From: Clostridium sp. OS1-26
GTDB taxonomy: Bacteria; Bacillota; Clostridia; Clostridiales; Clostridiaceae
Length of the DNA: 64,000 nt
Direction of reading: 5' to 3'
Assembly (NCBI RefSeq): GCF_030915445.1
Contig: NZ_CP133264.1
Span: 4,125,208-4,189,207 of the forward strand
Numbering within the stretch: position 1 is the stretch's first letter; every line of letters starts with the position of its first letter. Shown here one piece after another: positions 36,405 through 45,239 of the stretch. The translations under genes and the position numbers were made by a program. The notes beneath the pieces are model-generated. The model saw only the letters and a program-made list of their open reading frames with translations. It made no database searches and had not been told where the DNA came from.

Positions 36405-37724
36405 ATGAAGAAAGAACTTACGGTATCAATAATTATATTTATATGTTTAATGATTGGATTTTTATTTAGTGTAAAAATTACTGAAGAGCAAAATAATAAA
36501 AATTTAGTTCAAAACTATACATATTCATCAGAGTATAGGAAGGATACTGGCAGCTATAATCAGATTGCCAAGCCATCAGAGAAGGCTATAGAATATCAAC
36601 AGAGAAAAGTAGCGGTATGGGTTACAAGAATAATCTTAAGTATGATTATTCCAGCTGTATTCATATTTTCTGGATTCTCAAGTTCTATAAGAAACTGGGC
36701 GCAAAGTAAAAGTAGCATGTTTCTGACTACTATCATATTGTATTTCATTGTGTTTTACACCATAAGTGCATTATTAACAATGCCCTTAGATTATTACAGC
36801 AGTTATGTGCTTAAACATGAGTATAGTCTTTCTAATCAAATCTTGGGAAAATGGATTAGTGATTTTTTTAAGACTTATGCCATTGGAATACTATCAGGTG
36901 CGCTATTTATCTGGATTCCTTATTTACTCATTAAGAAGTCGCCAGACTATTGGTGGCTGCAGTTAGGAATACTTATAATTCCAATAATATTTTTTGTAAC
37001 TTTTATTTCGCCAGTATATATTGATCCTCTTTTCAATAAATATGAAAAGATGCAGGATACAGTGCTGGAGCAGAAAATTTATGATGAAATAGGTAAAACA
37101 ACTATTGAGAATTGTAAAGTTTATCAGATAAATAAGAGTGTAGATACAAAAGAAATGAATGCTTATATGACAGGAGTACTTAACACTAAACGAATAGTGC
37201 TTTGGGATACAACAATTAAAAACCTTAATCAAAGGGAAGTATTGTGTATTGTAGCTCATGAAATGGGTCACTACCTAATGGGACATGTGTGGAAGGCAAT
37301 AATCTTCGCAGGAGCTTCCTTTATATTAATTCTTTATTTAATTAATAAAAGTGCAATTTGGATATTAGATAAATCTGGAGGGGTATTTGGATTTACTAAG
37401 CTTCATGATGTAGCATCCCTTCCTCTTATAATATTGCTTGTGAATATATTTATGTTTGTGGCTACACCAGTGTCCAATGCCTATTCCAGATATACGGAGA
37501 TGGAAGCAGATCGGTTTGAATTAGAACTTACAAGAGATAATGAGGCCTCAATATCATCAACTATTAAACTTCATGAAGAAAGTCTCGTATTACCAACTAC
37601 AGGAGTGGTATATAAACTTTGGAACTATACACACCCAACCTTCCAAGAAAGAGTGGAATTTGCAAATAAATATAAGCCTTGGGAGGAAAACAAACCTCTC
37701 AAATATGGAAAGTATATAAAATAG
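36405..37724 (+). CDS. M48-family membrane zinc protease (Ste24/CAAX protease-like)
   Basis: A 439-residue membrane protein with an N-terminal span (about 5-24) and several further spans (about 73-95, 103-127, 155-175, 185-203, 296-315, 338-356). The zinc motif HEMGH is at 285-289, and the third ligand lies in EMEAD (365-369). The architecture matches full-length Ste24-type proteases, which in bacteria remove damaged or signal-less membrane proteins; there is no prenylation here. GGGGG precedes the ATG. It is monocistronic, followed at once by a palindromic repeat. Confidence 0.9.
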   Translation: MKKELTVSIIIFICLMIGFLFSVKITEEQNNKNLVQNYTYSSEYRKDTGSYNQIAKPSEKAIEYQQRKVAVWVTRIILSMIIPAVFIFSGFSSSIRNWAQSKSSMFLTTIILYFIVFYTISALLTMPLDYYSSYVLKHEYSLSNQILGKWISDFFKTYAIGILSGALFIWIPYLLIKKSPDYWWLQLGILIIPIIFFVTFISPVYIDPLFNKYEKMQDTVLEQKIYDEIGKTTIENCKVYQINKSVDTKEMNAYMTGVLNTKRIVLWDTTIKNLNQREVLCIVAHEMGHYLMGHVWKAIIFAGASFILILYLINKSAIWILDKSGGVFGFTKLHDVASLPLIILLVNIFMFVATPVSNAYSRYTEMEADRFELELTRDNEASISSTIKLHEESLVLPTTGVVYKLWNYTHPTFQERVEFANKYKPWEENKPLKYGKYIK

Positions 37725-37798
37725 TATAGAGGTACTTGAACGAAAGTTAACTTATATCCCTTTATATAAGTTAACTTTCTAGTTAGCTTCCCTATAGT
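37724..37798. repeat. Short palindromic element
   Basis: TATAGAGGT, then GAAAGTTAACTTATA facing TATAAGTTAACTTTC (15-bp perfect stem, 7-base loop), then CCCTATA. It is a compact copy of the dispersed family abutting the stop codon of the M48 gene, where it may also act as a terminator. Confidence 0.65.
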
Positions 37799-37893
37799 TA
37801 GCTAATTCTAGTAAGCAAACTAAATTTACTATTAGTTATAATAATGTTTTGTGGTATAATTTACAATATAAGTTGCAGATGGGAGGTAGAGTT

Positions 37894-38589
37894 ATGAAAA
37901 TAGCGGTAATTTCAGATGTACATGGTAATTTAGAAGCGTTAAAAGCGGCGTTAGAAAGTATTGAAAAATTAAAGGTTGATACAATAGTTTGTTTAGGAGA
38001 CTTGGTTGGATATGGACCTTATCCCAATGAAGTAATTGAGCTCATTAGAGATCAAAAAATAATGAACATATTAGGTAATTATGATGCAGCGGTTTTGGAA
38101 GAAAAGTTTAATTATATAAGAGATAATGAAGTAAATAAGTTTTGTATGCCTTGGGCAGCGAAAGAGTTGAAGGAAGAAAACAGATTATATTTAAGATCAT
38201 TGCCTAGACAAATAGTATTGGAGTTCGAGAATAAGAAAATATACTTTGTTCATGGAAGTATAAGATCAATAAATGAATATTTAAAAGAAGATTCCAGAGA
38301 AGTGGAAGAGGTTATGAAAATATTCGAAGGAGATATTTTGGTATGTGCTCATACTCACATACCATATAAAAAGTTTTATGGTAATAAGCTTTTATTAAAT
38401 GATGGAAGCATAGGTAAGCCAAAGATTGGCAGATCTAATGGCACTTATTTAATAATAGATATAGATAAAGAAAAGATTGAGAGTGAGATCGTTGAATTCA
38501 CTTACGACTATGAAAAAACAGCAAGAGCCATGGAGGAAAAGAAAATACATGCTAGCTGTATAAATAACATAAGAACCGGAATAGAATAA
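37894..38589 (+). CDS. Metallophosphoesterase (YfcE/MJ0936-like)
   Basis: A 231-residue calcineurin-like phosphoesterase. Metal motifs appear in order: ISDVHGN (5-11), CLGDLVGYG (about 35-43), LGNYDA (about 64-69), and CAHTHIPY with the final GSIGKP. Such proteins hydrolyse phosphodiesters in the cytoplasm; the substrate is unknown. The frame is open to 37849, but the ATG at 37894 is right because GGGAGG lies about eight bases before it and the conserved fold starts there. A 109-residue unknown gene follows 17 bases downstream. Confidence 0.88.
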   Translation: MKIAVISDVHGNLEALKAALESIEKLKVDTIVCLGDLVGYGPYPNEVIELIRDQKIMNILGNYDAAVLEEKFNYIRDNEVNKFCMPWAAKELKEENRLYLRSLPRQIVLEFENKKIYFVHGSIRSINEYLKEDSREVEEVMKIFEGDILVCAHTHIPYKKFYGNKLLLNDGSIGKPKIGRSNGTYLIIDIDKEKIESEIVEFTYDYEKTARAMEEKKIHASCINNIRTGIE

Positions 38590-38606
38590 GGTTTGGAGGG
38601 GAAATC

Positions 38607-38936
38607 ATGGAGAATAATAAAATTTTTAAAGGACTTTATATGAATGCTATGCTGCTGGAAGACAGGTTGAGAATTGCTCAAAATAAAGGCTTTACTAATA
38701 AAAACTTGGAGGAATCTTATGATGAAATAATGTTTGAAGATATGGATTTACATCATATAGAGTTTGCAACAGCAAGATCAATAATTATTCAGGGATACTT
38801 ACATATTCCATTTAATAAAAAGTTAGCACTTACAAGTATTTTCAAAGGAAAAGCTAAAGAATTAAAAATTTGGTTTAACAAAGATGGAAATGAAGAGTTC
38901 GAGGAGCTAAGGGGACTCCTCATGGAAAAAAGATAG
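38607..38936 (+). CDS. Hypothetical protein
   Basis: A 109-residue, charged, helical cytoplasmic protein that I do not recognise. It has an internal MLLEDRLRIAQNKG and a basic middle section (NKKLALTSIFKGKAKELK), with no Cys and no motif. GGAGGGG precedes the ATG. It is co-transcribed with the phosphoesterase (17-base gap) and closed by a terminator, so a role linked to that enzyme is possible but not shown. Confidence 0.65.
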   Translation: MENNKIFKGLYMNAMLLEDRLRIAQNKGFTNKNLEESYDEIMFEDMDLHHIEFATARSIIIQGYLHIPFNKKLALTSIFKGKAKELKIWFNKDGNEEFEELRGLLMEKR

Positions 38937-38948
38937 AATAATAAAAAG

Positions 38949-38982
38949 AAAGGTATACATCAAAAAATTGTATACCTTTTTT
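38949..38982. terminator. Terminator between convergent genes
   Basis: AAAGGTATACA pairs with TGTATACCTTT, 9-base loop, T6 after. Confidence 0.85.
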
Positions 38983-38992
38983 ATATGAATTT

Positions 38993-40309
38993 TTATTGTT
39001 GTAGATGAGATCTGTTTTTTATAATTTTCTTTATTGTCTTTACTAATACATCTACCTCAGAGTAGGTGTTGTAAAAGCTAAAGCTAAGTCTAACCATACC
39101 TGGGCGTTTTGAGTCTTTGTTTTTTTGGTAATACTTCATTTCATCCACTGGGATTTTTAATAATCTCCTAATATATGGGTGTGCGCAAAAACAGCCGCTT
39201 CGTACTGCAATTCCTGATATTCTAGATAATTCTTTAGCTGTAATTTCATGATAAATACCTTCTATATTAAAAGGTAATATGGCAACTTTATCACAGTCAT
39301 CACTAGTATCGCAGTAAATAATAACTTCCGGTATTTTTCTCAGCTTATTTAAAGCATAATTGTAAATGTTCATTTCCTGCTTATCTATATCTCTCATGCC
39401 TAGATGTTTAAGTGTTTTTATAGAGGAGATTAAGGCTATAACTCCCATGACATTTGGAGTTCCTGCTTCGTTTTTATCAGGTGGTTCTGCCCAGGTTACT
39501 GAGTCATCTGTTACTATATCTATAGTACCTCCACCAACGTGGTCTGGCTCTGCCTGTGAAAAAAATTCTTTAGGTCCTATAAGAACCCCTATACCAAAAG
39601 GAGCATACATTTTGTGAGCTGAAAATGCGAGAAAGTCTATACATCTCTTTTTGTGTGAGGATTTCATACGAATGGGATAATGAGGTACTAGTTGAGCTCC
39701 ATCTACTAATATTTTTGCATTATAACTATGGCAGATACTAGCCATTTCATATATTGGATTTTTGTAGCCAGTAACATTAGAAGCTCCTGCAACGCACACA
39801 AGTTTAACTTTTCCATTATAATTTTTAAGCTTATTTTCTAAATCATCTATTTTCAATTTTCCAAAATCATCTACATCTATATAATCAACTTTAAACTTGT
39901 TTCTCCAAGGTAAGTCATTAGAATGGTGTTCCATTCTTGTTGTTAGAACTACACAATCCTTATACATAGTTGAAATAGCATAGGATAATTTATTTATAGC
40001 TTCAGTAGCATTTTTCACATAAATAACTGTATTTTCACGATAATCGCAGTGAACAAAATCGCACACAATTTTTCTAGAATCCTCATAAATTTTAGATGAA
40101 AGTATGGATTTGTAGCCTGTCCCTCTGTGAATTGATGAATAGTATTTTGAAAAATCCATTATTTCATCTAAAACAGAATTAAGTGGAGGAGTAGTAGCTG
40201 CATTATCAAAATTTATAGCTATTATCGATTTCCCATTTTCAGTGGGAATTTTCTCATCTACACCAGCAACTATATTTCTATAATTAGATTTTGTTTTATC
40301 GTGATACAT
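38993..40309 (-). CDS. Class V aminotransferase, cysteine desulfurase/selenocysteine lyase-like
   Basis: A 438-residue PLP enzyme of the SufS/CsdA group. The N-terminus NFDNAATTPP (about 28-37) is the signature of this group, the PLP lysine is in FSAHKMYAPFG, and the C-terminal loop VRSGCFCAHP carries cysteines at the place of the persulfide-forming residue. It should remove sulfur (or selenium) from cysteine (or selenocysteine). No iron-sulfur scaffold gene lies nearby, so it is not the housekeeping isc/suf desulfurase. A link to the selenoprotein MsrA 3 kb away is speculation. AAGGAGTG precedes the ATG. Confidence 0.85.
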   Translation of the reverse strand: MYHDKTKSNYRNIVAGVDEKIPTENGKSIIAINFDNAATTPPLNSVLDEIMDFSKYYSSIHRGTGYKSILSSKIYEDSRKIVCDFVHCDYRENTVIYVKNATEAINKLSYAISTMYKDCVVLTTRMEHHSNDLPWRNKFKVDYIDVDDFGKLKIDDLENKLKNYNGKVKLVCVAGASNVTGYKNPIYEMASICHSYNAKILVDGAQLVPHYPIRMKSSHKKRCIDFLAFSAHKMYAPFGIGVLIGPKEFFSQAEPDHVGGGTIDIVTDDSVTWAEPPDKNEAGTPNVMGVIALISSIKTLKHLGMRDIDKQEMNIYNYALNKLRKIPEVIIYCDTSDDCDKVAILPFNIEGIYHEITAKELSRISGIAVRSGCFCAHPYIRRLLKIPVDEMKYYQKNKDSKRPGMVRLSFSFYNTYSEVDVLVKTIKKIIKNRSHLQQ

Positions 40310-40602
40310 GATAAATCACTCCTTATACTAATAATATGCAAGGTTAATGTAGGAAGTGATTTTATTTACTACAAATATGAAATTATCTTAGCTTTAAGTT
40401 ATATTAAAGATGACTTATGAAATATAATAGAAATAGCATAAATAATTAAATGATTCAATGATGGAATTTACATCATTAAATATTAAATGTTGATTTTTTT
40501 GCTTTTATTTAGTAAAATTACATTGACTATTATGAATAGTTATATTATTGTTTTTGTTTGTATTTATATAATAGTTCAGATATATTTAAAAGTTTTATAA
40601 AA
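40310..40602. other. Promoter region between divergent genes
   Basis: A/T-rich. Holds TTGACT (40523-40528) as a candidate -35 for the plus-strand operon, with a poor -10 (TATTGT) 17 bases on. No repeat or gene was seen. Confidence 0.35.
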
Positions 40603-40674
40603 GTTGGAAGCAATGAAAAATTCTTTTTATGTGGGCACCTTGGGAATTTTGAGCTAGTGGTGCAACCTGCCAAC
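40603..40674 (+). promoter_or_regulatory. Cyclic di-GMP-II riboswitch
   Basis: GTTGG (40603-40607) pairs with CCAAC (40670-40674) as the closing stem. Inside are GTGGGCACC, AATTTTGAGCTAGT and GGTGCAACC: the conserved blocks of the class II c-di-GMP aptamer (compare GGGCAC ... TTTTGAG.TAGT.GTGCAACC in the C. difficile example), including the GCACC/GGTGC stem and pseudoknot elements. It lies 84 bases before a CheY-CheX-diguanylate cyclase operon, so c-di-GMP should feed back on its own synthase. Confidence 0.9.
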
Positions 40675-40712
40675 AATTAATTAATTAACATTAATTAATT
40701 GTTAATTTTTTT
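40672..40712 (+). terminator. Attenuator of the c-di-GMP-II riboswitch
   Basis: AACAATTAATTAA pairs with TTAATTAATTGTT and is followed by a T7 run. Its 5' arm shares AAC with the 3' strand of the aptamer closing stem, so folding of the aptamer and the terminator compete. Confidence 0.8.
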
Positions 40713-40757
40713 GAATTTATTATATAAAAGTTAAAACATAGAAGAGAGGAATTCATT

Positions 40758-41129
40758 ATGTTAAAAATTTTGATTGTTGATGATTCTAATTTTTCTCAAA
40801 GAATAATGGCCAATTTAATAAAAAAGTATCTAGAAAATGTTGATATTCATTTTGCAAATGATGGACAAGAAGGAATAGAAGCATACAAAAAAATTAATCC
40901 AGATTATGCCTTTGTAGATTTATTGATGCCAAATATGAGTGGAAATGACATGATAGGATTAATAAAAGAGTTTAAAGCTGATGCAAAAATAATTGTAGCT
41001 TCTGCGGACGTACAAAAAAGAGTTAGAGAAGAGATAGAAGGATTAGGTATAATGTCATTTATAAATAAACCTTTTAATGAAGAAAAAGCAAAACTTATAT
41101 GTGATATGATAAGGAATGATTTAAAATGA
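40758..41129 (+). CDS. cheY: CheY-like response regulator
   Basis: A 123-residue stand-alone receiver domain. The acidic pocket is D8-D9, the phosphoacceptor is D54 (FVDLLMP), the Thr/Ser position is in ASAD (81-84), and the conserved lysine is K104 (NKP). No output domain. It would relay phosphorylation from a histidine kinase elsewhere to a partner. Its stop overlaps the next gene's ATG (ATGA), so it is coupled to a CheX-like phosphatase. AGAGAGG precedes the ATG. Confidence 0.92.
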   Translation: MLKILIVDDSNFSQRIMANLIKKYLENVDIHFANDGQEGIEAYKKINPDYAFVDLLMPNMSGNDMIGLIKEFKADAKIIVASADVQKRVREEIEGLGIMSFINKPFNEEKAKLICDMIRNDLK

Positions 41130-41762
41130 ATGATAATACATTAAGAAAAGATATGCTAAAAGAATTATTCAATATAAGTGTTGGTAAATCAGCTAGCATT
41201 CTTTCAGGAAATAATTGATAAAAAAATATTATTAAACGTACCTGATATAGAGATATTAGACGTAAAAGATAACAAAATTCAATTGGATAAATATTTCAAT
41301 GATATTATAGAAGGTGCAATTATGGTATCTTCAATTTCCTTTAAAGAAAGATCTGCGGGAAAAGCCAGCCTGATATTTCCCGCAGATAAAATGAGAAACT
41401 TTATAAATCTTTGTCTCCATGAGGAGAGTAAAGATGAATATTGTGATTTAAATTTTACTGATATAGACTTTGATATTATAAAAGAGGTAGGGAATATAGT
41501 TTTAAATTCTATTATTGGAGAAATTGGAAATTATATAAATATAAAGTTTAATTATATGATACCTGAAATAAAAGTATTTAATAGTATGGATATTGAAAAA
41601 TTTATAGAAAATGAAGAATATGCATATATTTTAATGCTATATGTAACCTTTAATATAGAAAATTCAAAGATTGAAGGAGCTATTGTAATTAATTTGACAT
41701 TAAAGTTCTTAGACGAGATATTGAAAAAAATATATATGATGGAAGCTGATTTTAATGGATAA
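41126..41762 (+). CDS. CheX/CheC-like phosphatase domain protein (frameshifted)
   Basis: Starts at ATG 41126, overlapping cheY by 4 bases. The first frame (LKELFNISVGKSASILS) stops at 41218. The rest, from EIIDKKILLNVPDI through FDIIKEVGNIVLNSIIG (the CheC/CheX E-x-x-N motif), lies in another frame to 41762. Removing one G at 41207-41208 joins them into about 211 residues. CheX/CheC proteins dephosphorylate CheY-P, which fits the neighbour. It overlaps the diguanylate cyclase gene by 8 bases. The break is either a real mutation or an inserted base in sequencing. Confidence 0.8.
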
Positions 41763-42693
41763 AATATTACGTGATACATTAGATTGTATAGACGAAGGAA
41801 CTATAGTATTAAATGAAAAATATGAAATATTATATTGGAATAATTATATGGAATATTTGACTGGTATAAAATTGGAGAATGTACTTCAAAGGAACATATA
41901 TAGCGTTTTACCAGGCTTAAATAAAAAATATTTTAAAGATTTAATACAAAATATAATGCAAAATGAATGTAAAATGTTTCTCTCGGCGGCTATGCACAAG
42001 GATTTGATCAGCATTGATAAAAAATTAAATTTAAAAATAAGTAAATTGAGAAGTGACGACAGGAATGTTATTCTTCTTGAGTTTATTGATGTAACCAATC
42101 AATTTCTTCATATTGAACAGTTAAGAAAATACGTTCATGATTTGTATCTATTAAATAAGGAATTAAAAGAAAAAGAAAAGATTATAAAAAACTTAGCTTA
42201 TTATGATAAGTTAACAGGTGTTGCAAATAGAACATTATTTTATAAATATGCTGAGAAATTTTTAGATGGTGCCAAAAGAAACAACAAATTGTTAGGGTTG
42301 ATGTTTATAGATGTCAACAAATTTAAAAACATAAATGACACATATGGACATGAAGTAGGTGATAGAGTTCTTGTTAGAGTTGCTGATATATTAACGAAAG
42401 CTACAAGAAAAAATGACGTAGTTGCTAGATATGGCGGGGATGAATTTTTAATATTATTACCGGATATAAAAAGCTTTAATAATTATAAAGTTATAGTTTC
42501 GAGAATTATTAATAATAAAAACAAAATCATAAATGATGAAAAACAAATAAATATATCATTAAGTATTGGAGTTAGCTTTTATCCTAAGAATGGAGATAGT
42601 ATTGATGAATTAATAGTAAAAGCTGACAAGGCAATGTATGTTGCAAAAAATAAAGATGGAGAAGATAATTGCTTTTGTGATATAGGTCTATAA
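41755..42693 (+). CDS. PAS-GGDEF diguanylate cyclase
   Basis: A 312-residue cytoplasmic protein. It has a PAS-type sensor (about 1-120, ILYWNNYMEYLTGI), a coiled linker, and a GGDEF domain (about 145-310). The catalytic motif GGDEF is intact at 227-231, and the inhibitory site RxxD (R218-D221) is five residues before it, so it should make c-di-GMP and be product-inhibited. It is coupled to CheY and CheX genes, suggesting that a phosphorelay controls c-di-GMP output, and the operon carries a c-di-GMP-II riboswitch. GGAAG lies before the ATG. Confidence 0.92.
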   Translation: MDKILRDTLDCIDEGTIVLNEKYEILYWNNYMEYLTGIKLENVLQRNIYSVLPGLNKKYFKDLIQNIMQNECKMFLSAAMHKDLISIDKKLNLKISKLRSDDRNVILLEFIDVTNQFLHIEQLRKYVHDLYLLNKELKEKEKIIKNLAYYDKLTGVANRTLFYKYAEKFLDGAKRNNKLLGLMFIDVNKFKNINDTYGHEVGDRVLVRVADILTKATRKNDVVARYGGDEFLILLPDIKSFNNYKVIVSRIINNKNKIINDEKQINISLSIGVSFYPKNGDSIDELIVKADKAMYVAKNKDGEDNCFCDIGL

Positions 42694-42840
42694 GGCCGAA
42701 AGCTAACTTATACGCCGGGATATGTTTCCAAGCTTCAGCACGTTAAAAACTTTTAGCCAGTCTAAAGTTTTTAAATCTACTTCAGCTTTCGAAACATATC
42801 CCTCTGCATAAGTTAGCTTTCTAGTTAGAGACCCTATAGT
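42681..42840. repeat. Long palindromic intergenic element (best-paired copy)
   Basis: Two arms of about 70 bases. GCCGAAAGCTAACTTATAC, GGGATATGTTTCCAAGCTTC and TTAAAAACTTTT face AAAGTTTTTAAAT, GCTTTCGAAACATATCCC and GCATAAGTTAGCTTTC; the ends are TATAGGTCTATA and CCCTATA. The left end overlaps the last codons of the cyclase gene. Confidence 0.8.
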
Positions 42841-42892
42841 ATATAAAAAACAAGAATTAATTCTGGTATAAATTTATATAAAACTAATAATA

Positions 42893-43998
42893 TTATTTTC
42901 TATAGAATTTCTTTATAGTTTCACATACAAAATCTACTTCTTCCTCAGTTATCTCTGGGTAGATTGGAAGAGCTAGAATTTCCTCTGAAATCTTTTCTGA
43001 TACAGGGAAATCACCTTTCTTATGACCTAGATAGCTGAAGCATTTTTGCATATGAAGAGGTATTGGATAGTAAATGCTGTAACCTATTTCATTTTCTTTT
43101 AAGAAGTTAGCAAGTTCATCTCTTTTTCAGCTAGTATATTAAATACATAGTATACTGGACTTTGAGGTCCTTTAATCTTAGGGAATCTTACGTATTCGCA
43201 GTCTGATAACTTATCCATATACCACTTAGCAATAGTTTCTCTCTTTTTAATAGCTTCGTCGATGTATTTTAATTTAACTGAAAGTACAGCAGCTTGAATT
43301 GAATCAAGTCTGGAATTATATCCTATATAGTCATAGTGATATTTTTTAGAAGCTCCATGAACTCTGAACATTTTAGTCATTTGAGCTAGGTTATCATCGT
43401 TAGTAACTATCATACCACCGTCACCATAACCGCCTAGGGTTTTTGTTGGGAAGAATGAGAATATACCCATATCACCAATAGTACCCGAGTGTTTGCCATT
43501 CCATTTCATACCAAAAGATTCAGCAGCATCTTCTAAAACTCTTATATTATGCTTAGAGGATATTTCCATTATTCTATCCATGTTATTCATTTGAGAGAAA
43601 AGGTGAATTGGGATAATTCCTGCTGTATTTGAAGTTATTTTTTCTTCTATTCTAGTTGTGTCTATTTCAAAAGTTTCTTCATCAATGTCTACAAAAACTG
43701 GTTTTGCATTATGCTTTGCTATACAAGAAGTTGATGCCAAGAATGTAAATGGTGAAGTAATAACTTCTTTACCAGAAGTAAAGCCTAAAATGTGTGAAGC
43801 AATTACCAAAGCATCTGTACCAGAAGCTACACCGATTGCGTGCTTAGCTCCAGTATACTTCTTTATTTCTTCTTCAAAATTTGTAACAGTAGGTCCTAAT
43901 ATAAAACTACCTTTTTCTATAACGTCAAATATCGCTTTATCAAATTCTGCTTTTTTTTCATTATATTCTCTTTGAGATGTATAAAAATTAACTTTCAT
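42893..43998 (-). CDS. DegT/DnrJ/EryC1 aminotransferase, nucleotide-sugar type (frameshifted)
   Basis: PLP enzyme that aminates a keto-sugar nucleotide. The PLP lysine is in FFPTKTLGGYGDGG, and the N-terminus VNFYTSQREYNEKKAEFDKA is usual for this family. The first frame ends at 43099 after ILAEK. The missing C-terminus (NEIGYSIYYPIPLHMQKCF ... ETIKKFYRK) continues in another frame to 42893. One A is missing in the run 43123-43127. Repaired length is 368 residues, normal for the family. The next gene upstream is a second DegT enzyme, so both probably serve the same glycan (amino-sugar) pathway. GAGGTACG precedes the ATG. Confidence 0.85.
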
Positions 43999-44018
43999 AT
44001 TTACGTACCTCGCTTAAT

Positions 44019-45200
44019 TTATTTTGCCATAACTTTTTCAACTGCTTTAATAAGTTCCTTAACTACATACTCAGCATCTTCTAGTGTAAGAAGTGAGTAA
44101 AGTGGTACAGAAATTTCATTAGCATATTGTGCATAAGCATTTGGATAATCTTCTATCTTATAGCCAAGGTTTTTATAAAGAGTGAACATTGGCAGCGGAA
44201 TAAAGTGAACATTAGTAGCTATATCCATGTCAGCTAACGTTTTTATAACTTCAGCTCTTTGTTCTTCATTAAAACCTTTAATACGTAAAGGATATAAGTG
44301 ATAAGAAGTTACAGTTTCACCTTCTCTTTCGAATGGAAGTATGGCCCAATCTTTTTCATCTAAATGTTTAGAGTAAACGTCAAATATAGCTTTACGTTTT
44401 ATAAGCATATCTTCATATCTTGTTAACTGCACTAAGCCAATAGCAGAAGCCATATCTGTAAGATTGCACTTGTAACCATCTGTTACTATATCATATTGCC
44501 AAGCGCCAGCTTTCATCTTTGAAAGAGCATCCTTTGATTGACCGTGTAAGGAAGCTAATTTGAACTCTTTATATAGATCTTCTTTTCCTTTAAAGCTATT
44601 ATCACCAAAGCTTATAGCTCCACCTTCAGCAGTAGTAAAGTTCTTTACTGCATGGAAAGAGAATATGTGGAAGTCCGCTTGACCTCCGACTCTTTTTCCC
44701 TTATATTTTGCACCAAAGGAGTGAGATGAATCAGATACAAAAATTATATCTTCACGATTCTTAGCTTTTAACATTGCACGAACTGCATCATAGTCAACTG
44801 GTATTCCAGCAAAATCAACAGTATAAATAGCTTTTGTTTTAGGAGTAATAGCATCTGCTATTTTGTTTATATCTATTAAGAAACTATCTTTTTCAACATC
44901 TACAAATATTGGCTTGATTCCTCTATGCAAGGAAACGCTGGCAGTAGCTGTATAAGTATAAGGAGTAGTTATAACTTCATCTCCTTCTTTTATATCAAAA
45001 ACCTTTAATACAAGCTCTAAGCCCGCAGTAGCACTGTTTAATGCAACAGCTTTGTTAGTTTCTAGATATTCAGCTAATTTTATTTCAAATTCAGCAGTTT
45101 TAGGTCCGGAAGTAATCCAACCTGATTTTAAAACCTCAACAACTGCATCAATTTCTGCTTGAGTTATATCTGGTGGTGAAAAAGAAATCTTTTTATTCAT
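44019..45200 (-). CDS. DegT/DnrJ/EryC1 aminotransferase, nucleotide-sugar type
   Basis: A 393-residue PLP-dependent sugar aminotransferase. It starts ISFSPPDITQAEIDAVVEVL and has GWITSGPKTAEFE (phosphate-binding region), DSSHSFGAKYKG with the cofactor Asp, and the PLP lysine in FHAVKNFTTAEGG. It is close to enzymes making 4-amino-4,6-dideoxy sugars for surface glycans. I start at the ATG 45200 because AAGGA lies about nine bases before it; an ATG at 45218 has no ribosome site. It is 20 bases upstream of a second, related aminotransferase gene. No glycosyltransferase lies nearby. Confidence 0.9.
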   Translation of the reverse strand: MNKKISFSPPDITQAEIDAVVEVLKSGWITSGPKTAEFEIKLAEYLETNKAVALNSATAGLELVLKVFDIKEGDEVITTPYTYTATASVSLHRGIKPIFVDVEKDSFLIDINKIADAITPKTKAIYTVDFAGIPVDYDAVRAMLKAKNREDIIFVSDSSHSFGAKYKGKRVGGQADFHIFSFHAVKNFTTAEGGAISFGDNSFKGKEDLYKEFKLASLHGQSKDALSKMKAGAWQYDIVTDGYKCNLTDMASAIGLVQLTRYEDMLIKRKAIFDVYSKHLDEKDWAILPFEREGETVTSYHLYPLRIKGFNEEQRAEVIKTLADMDIATNVHFIPLPMFTLYKNLGYKIEDYPNAYAQYANEISVPLYSLLTLEDAEYVVKELIKAVEKVMAK

Positions 45201-45239
45201 TATAATCAATCCTTTCATTTTTACGTTATTAAACTTTCA

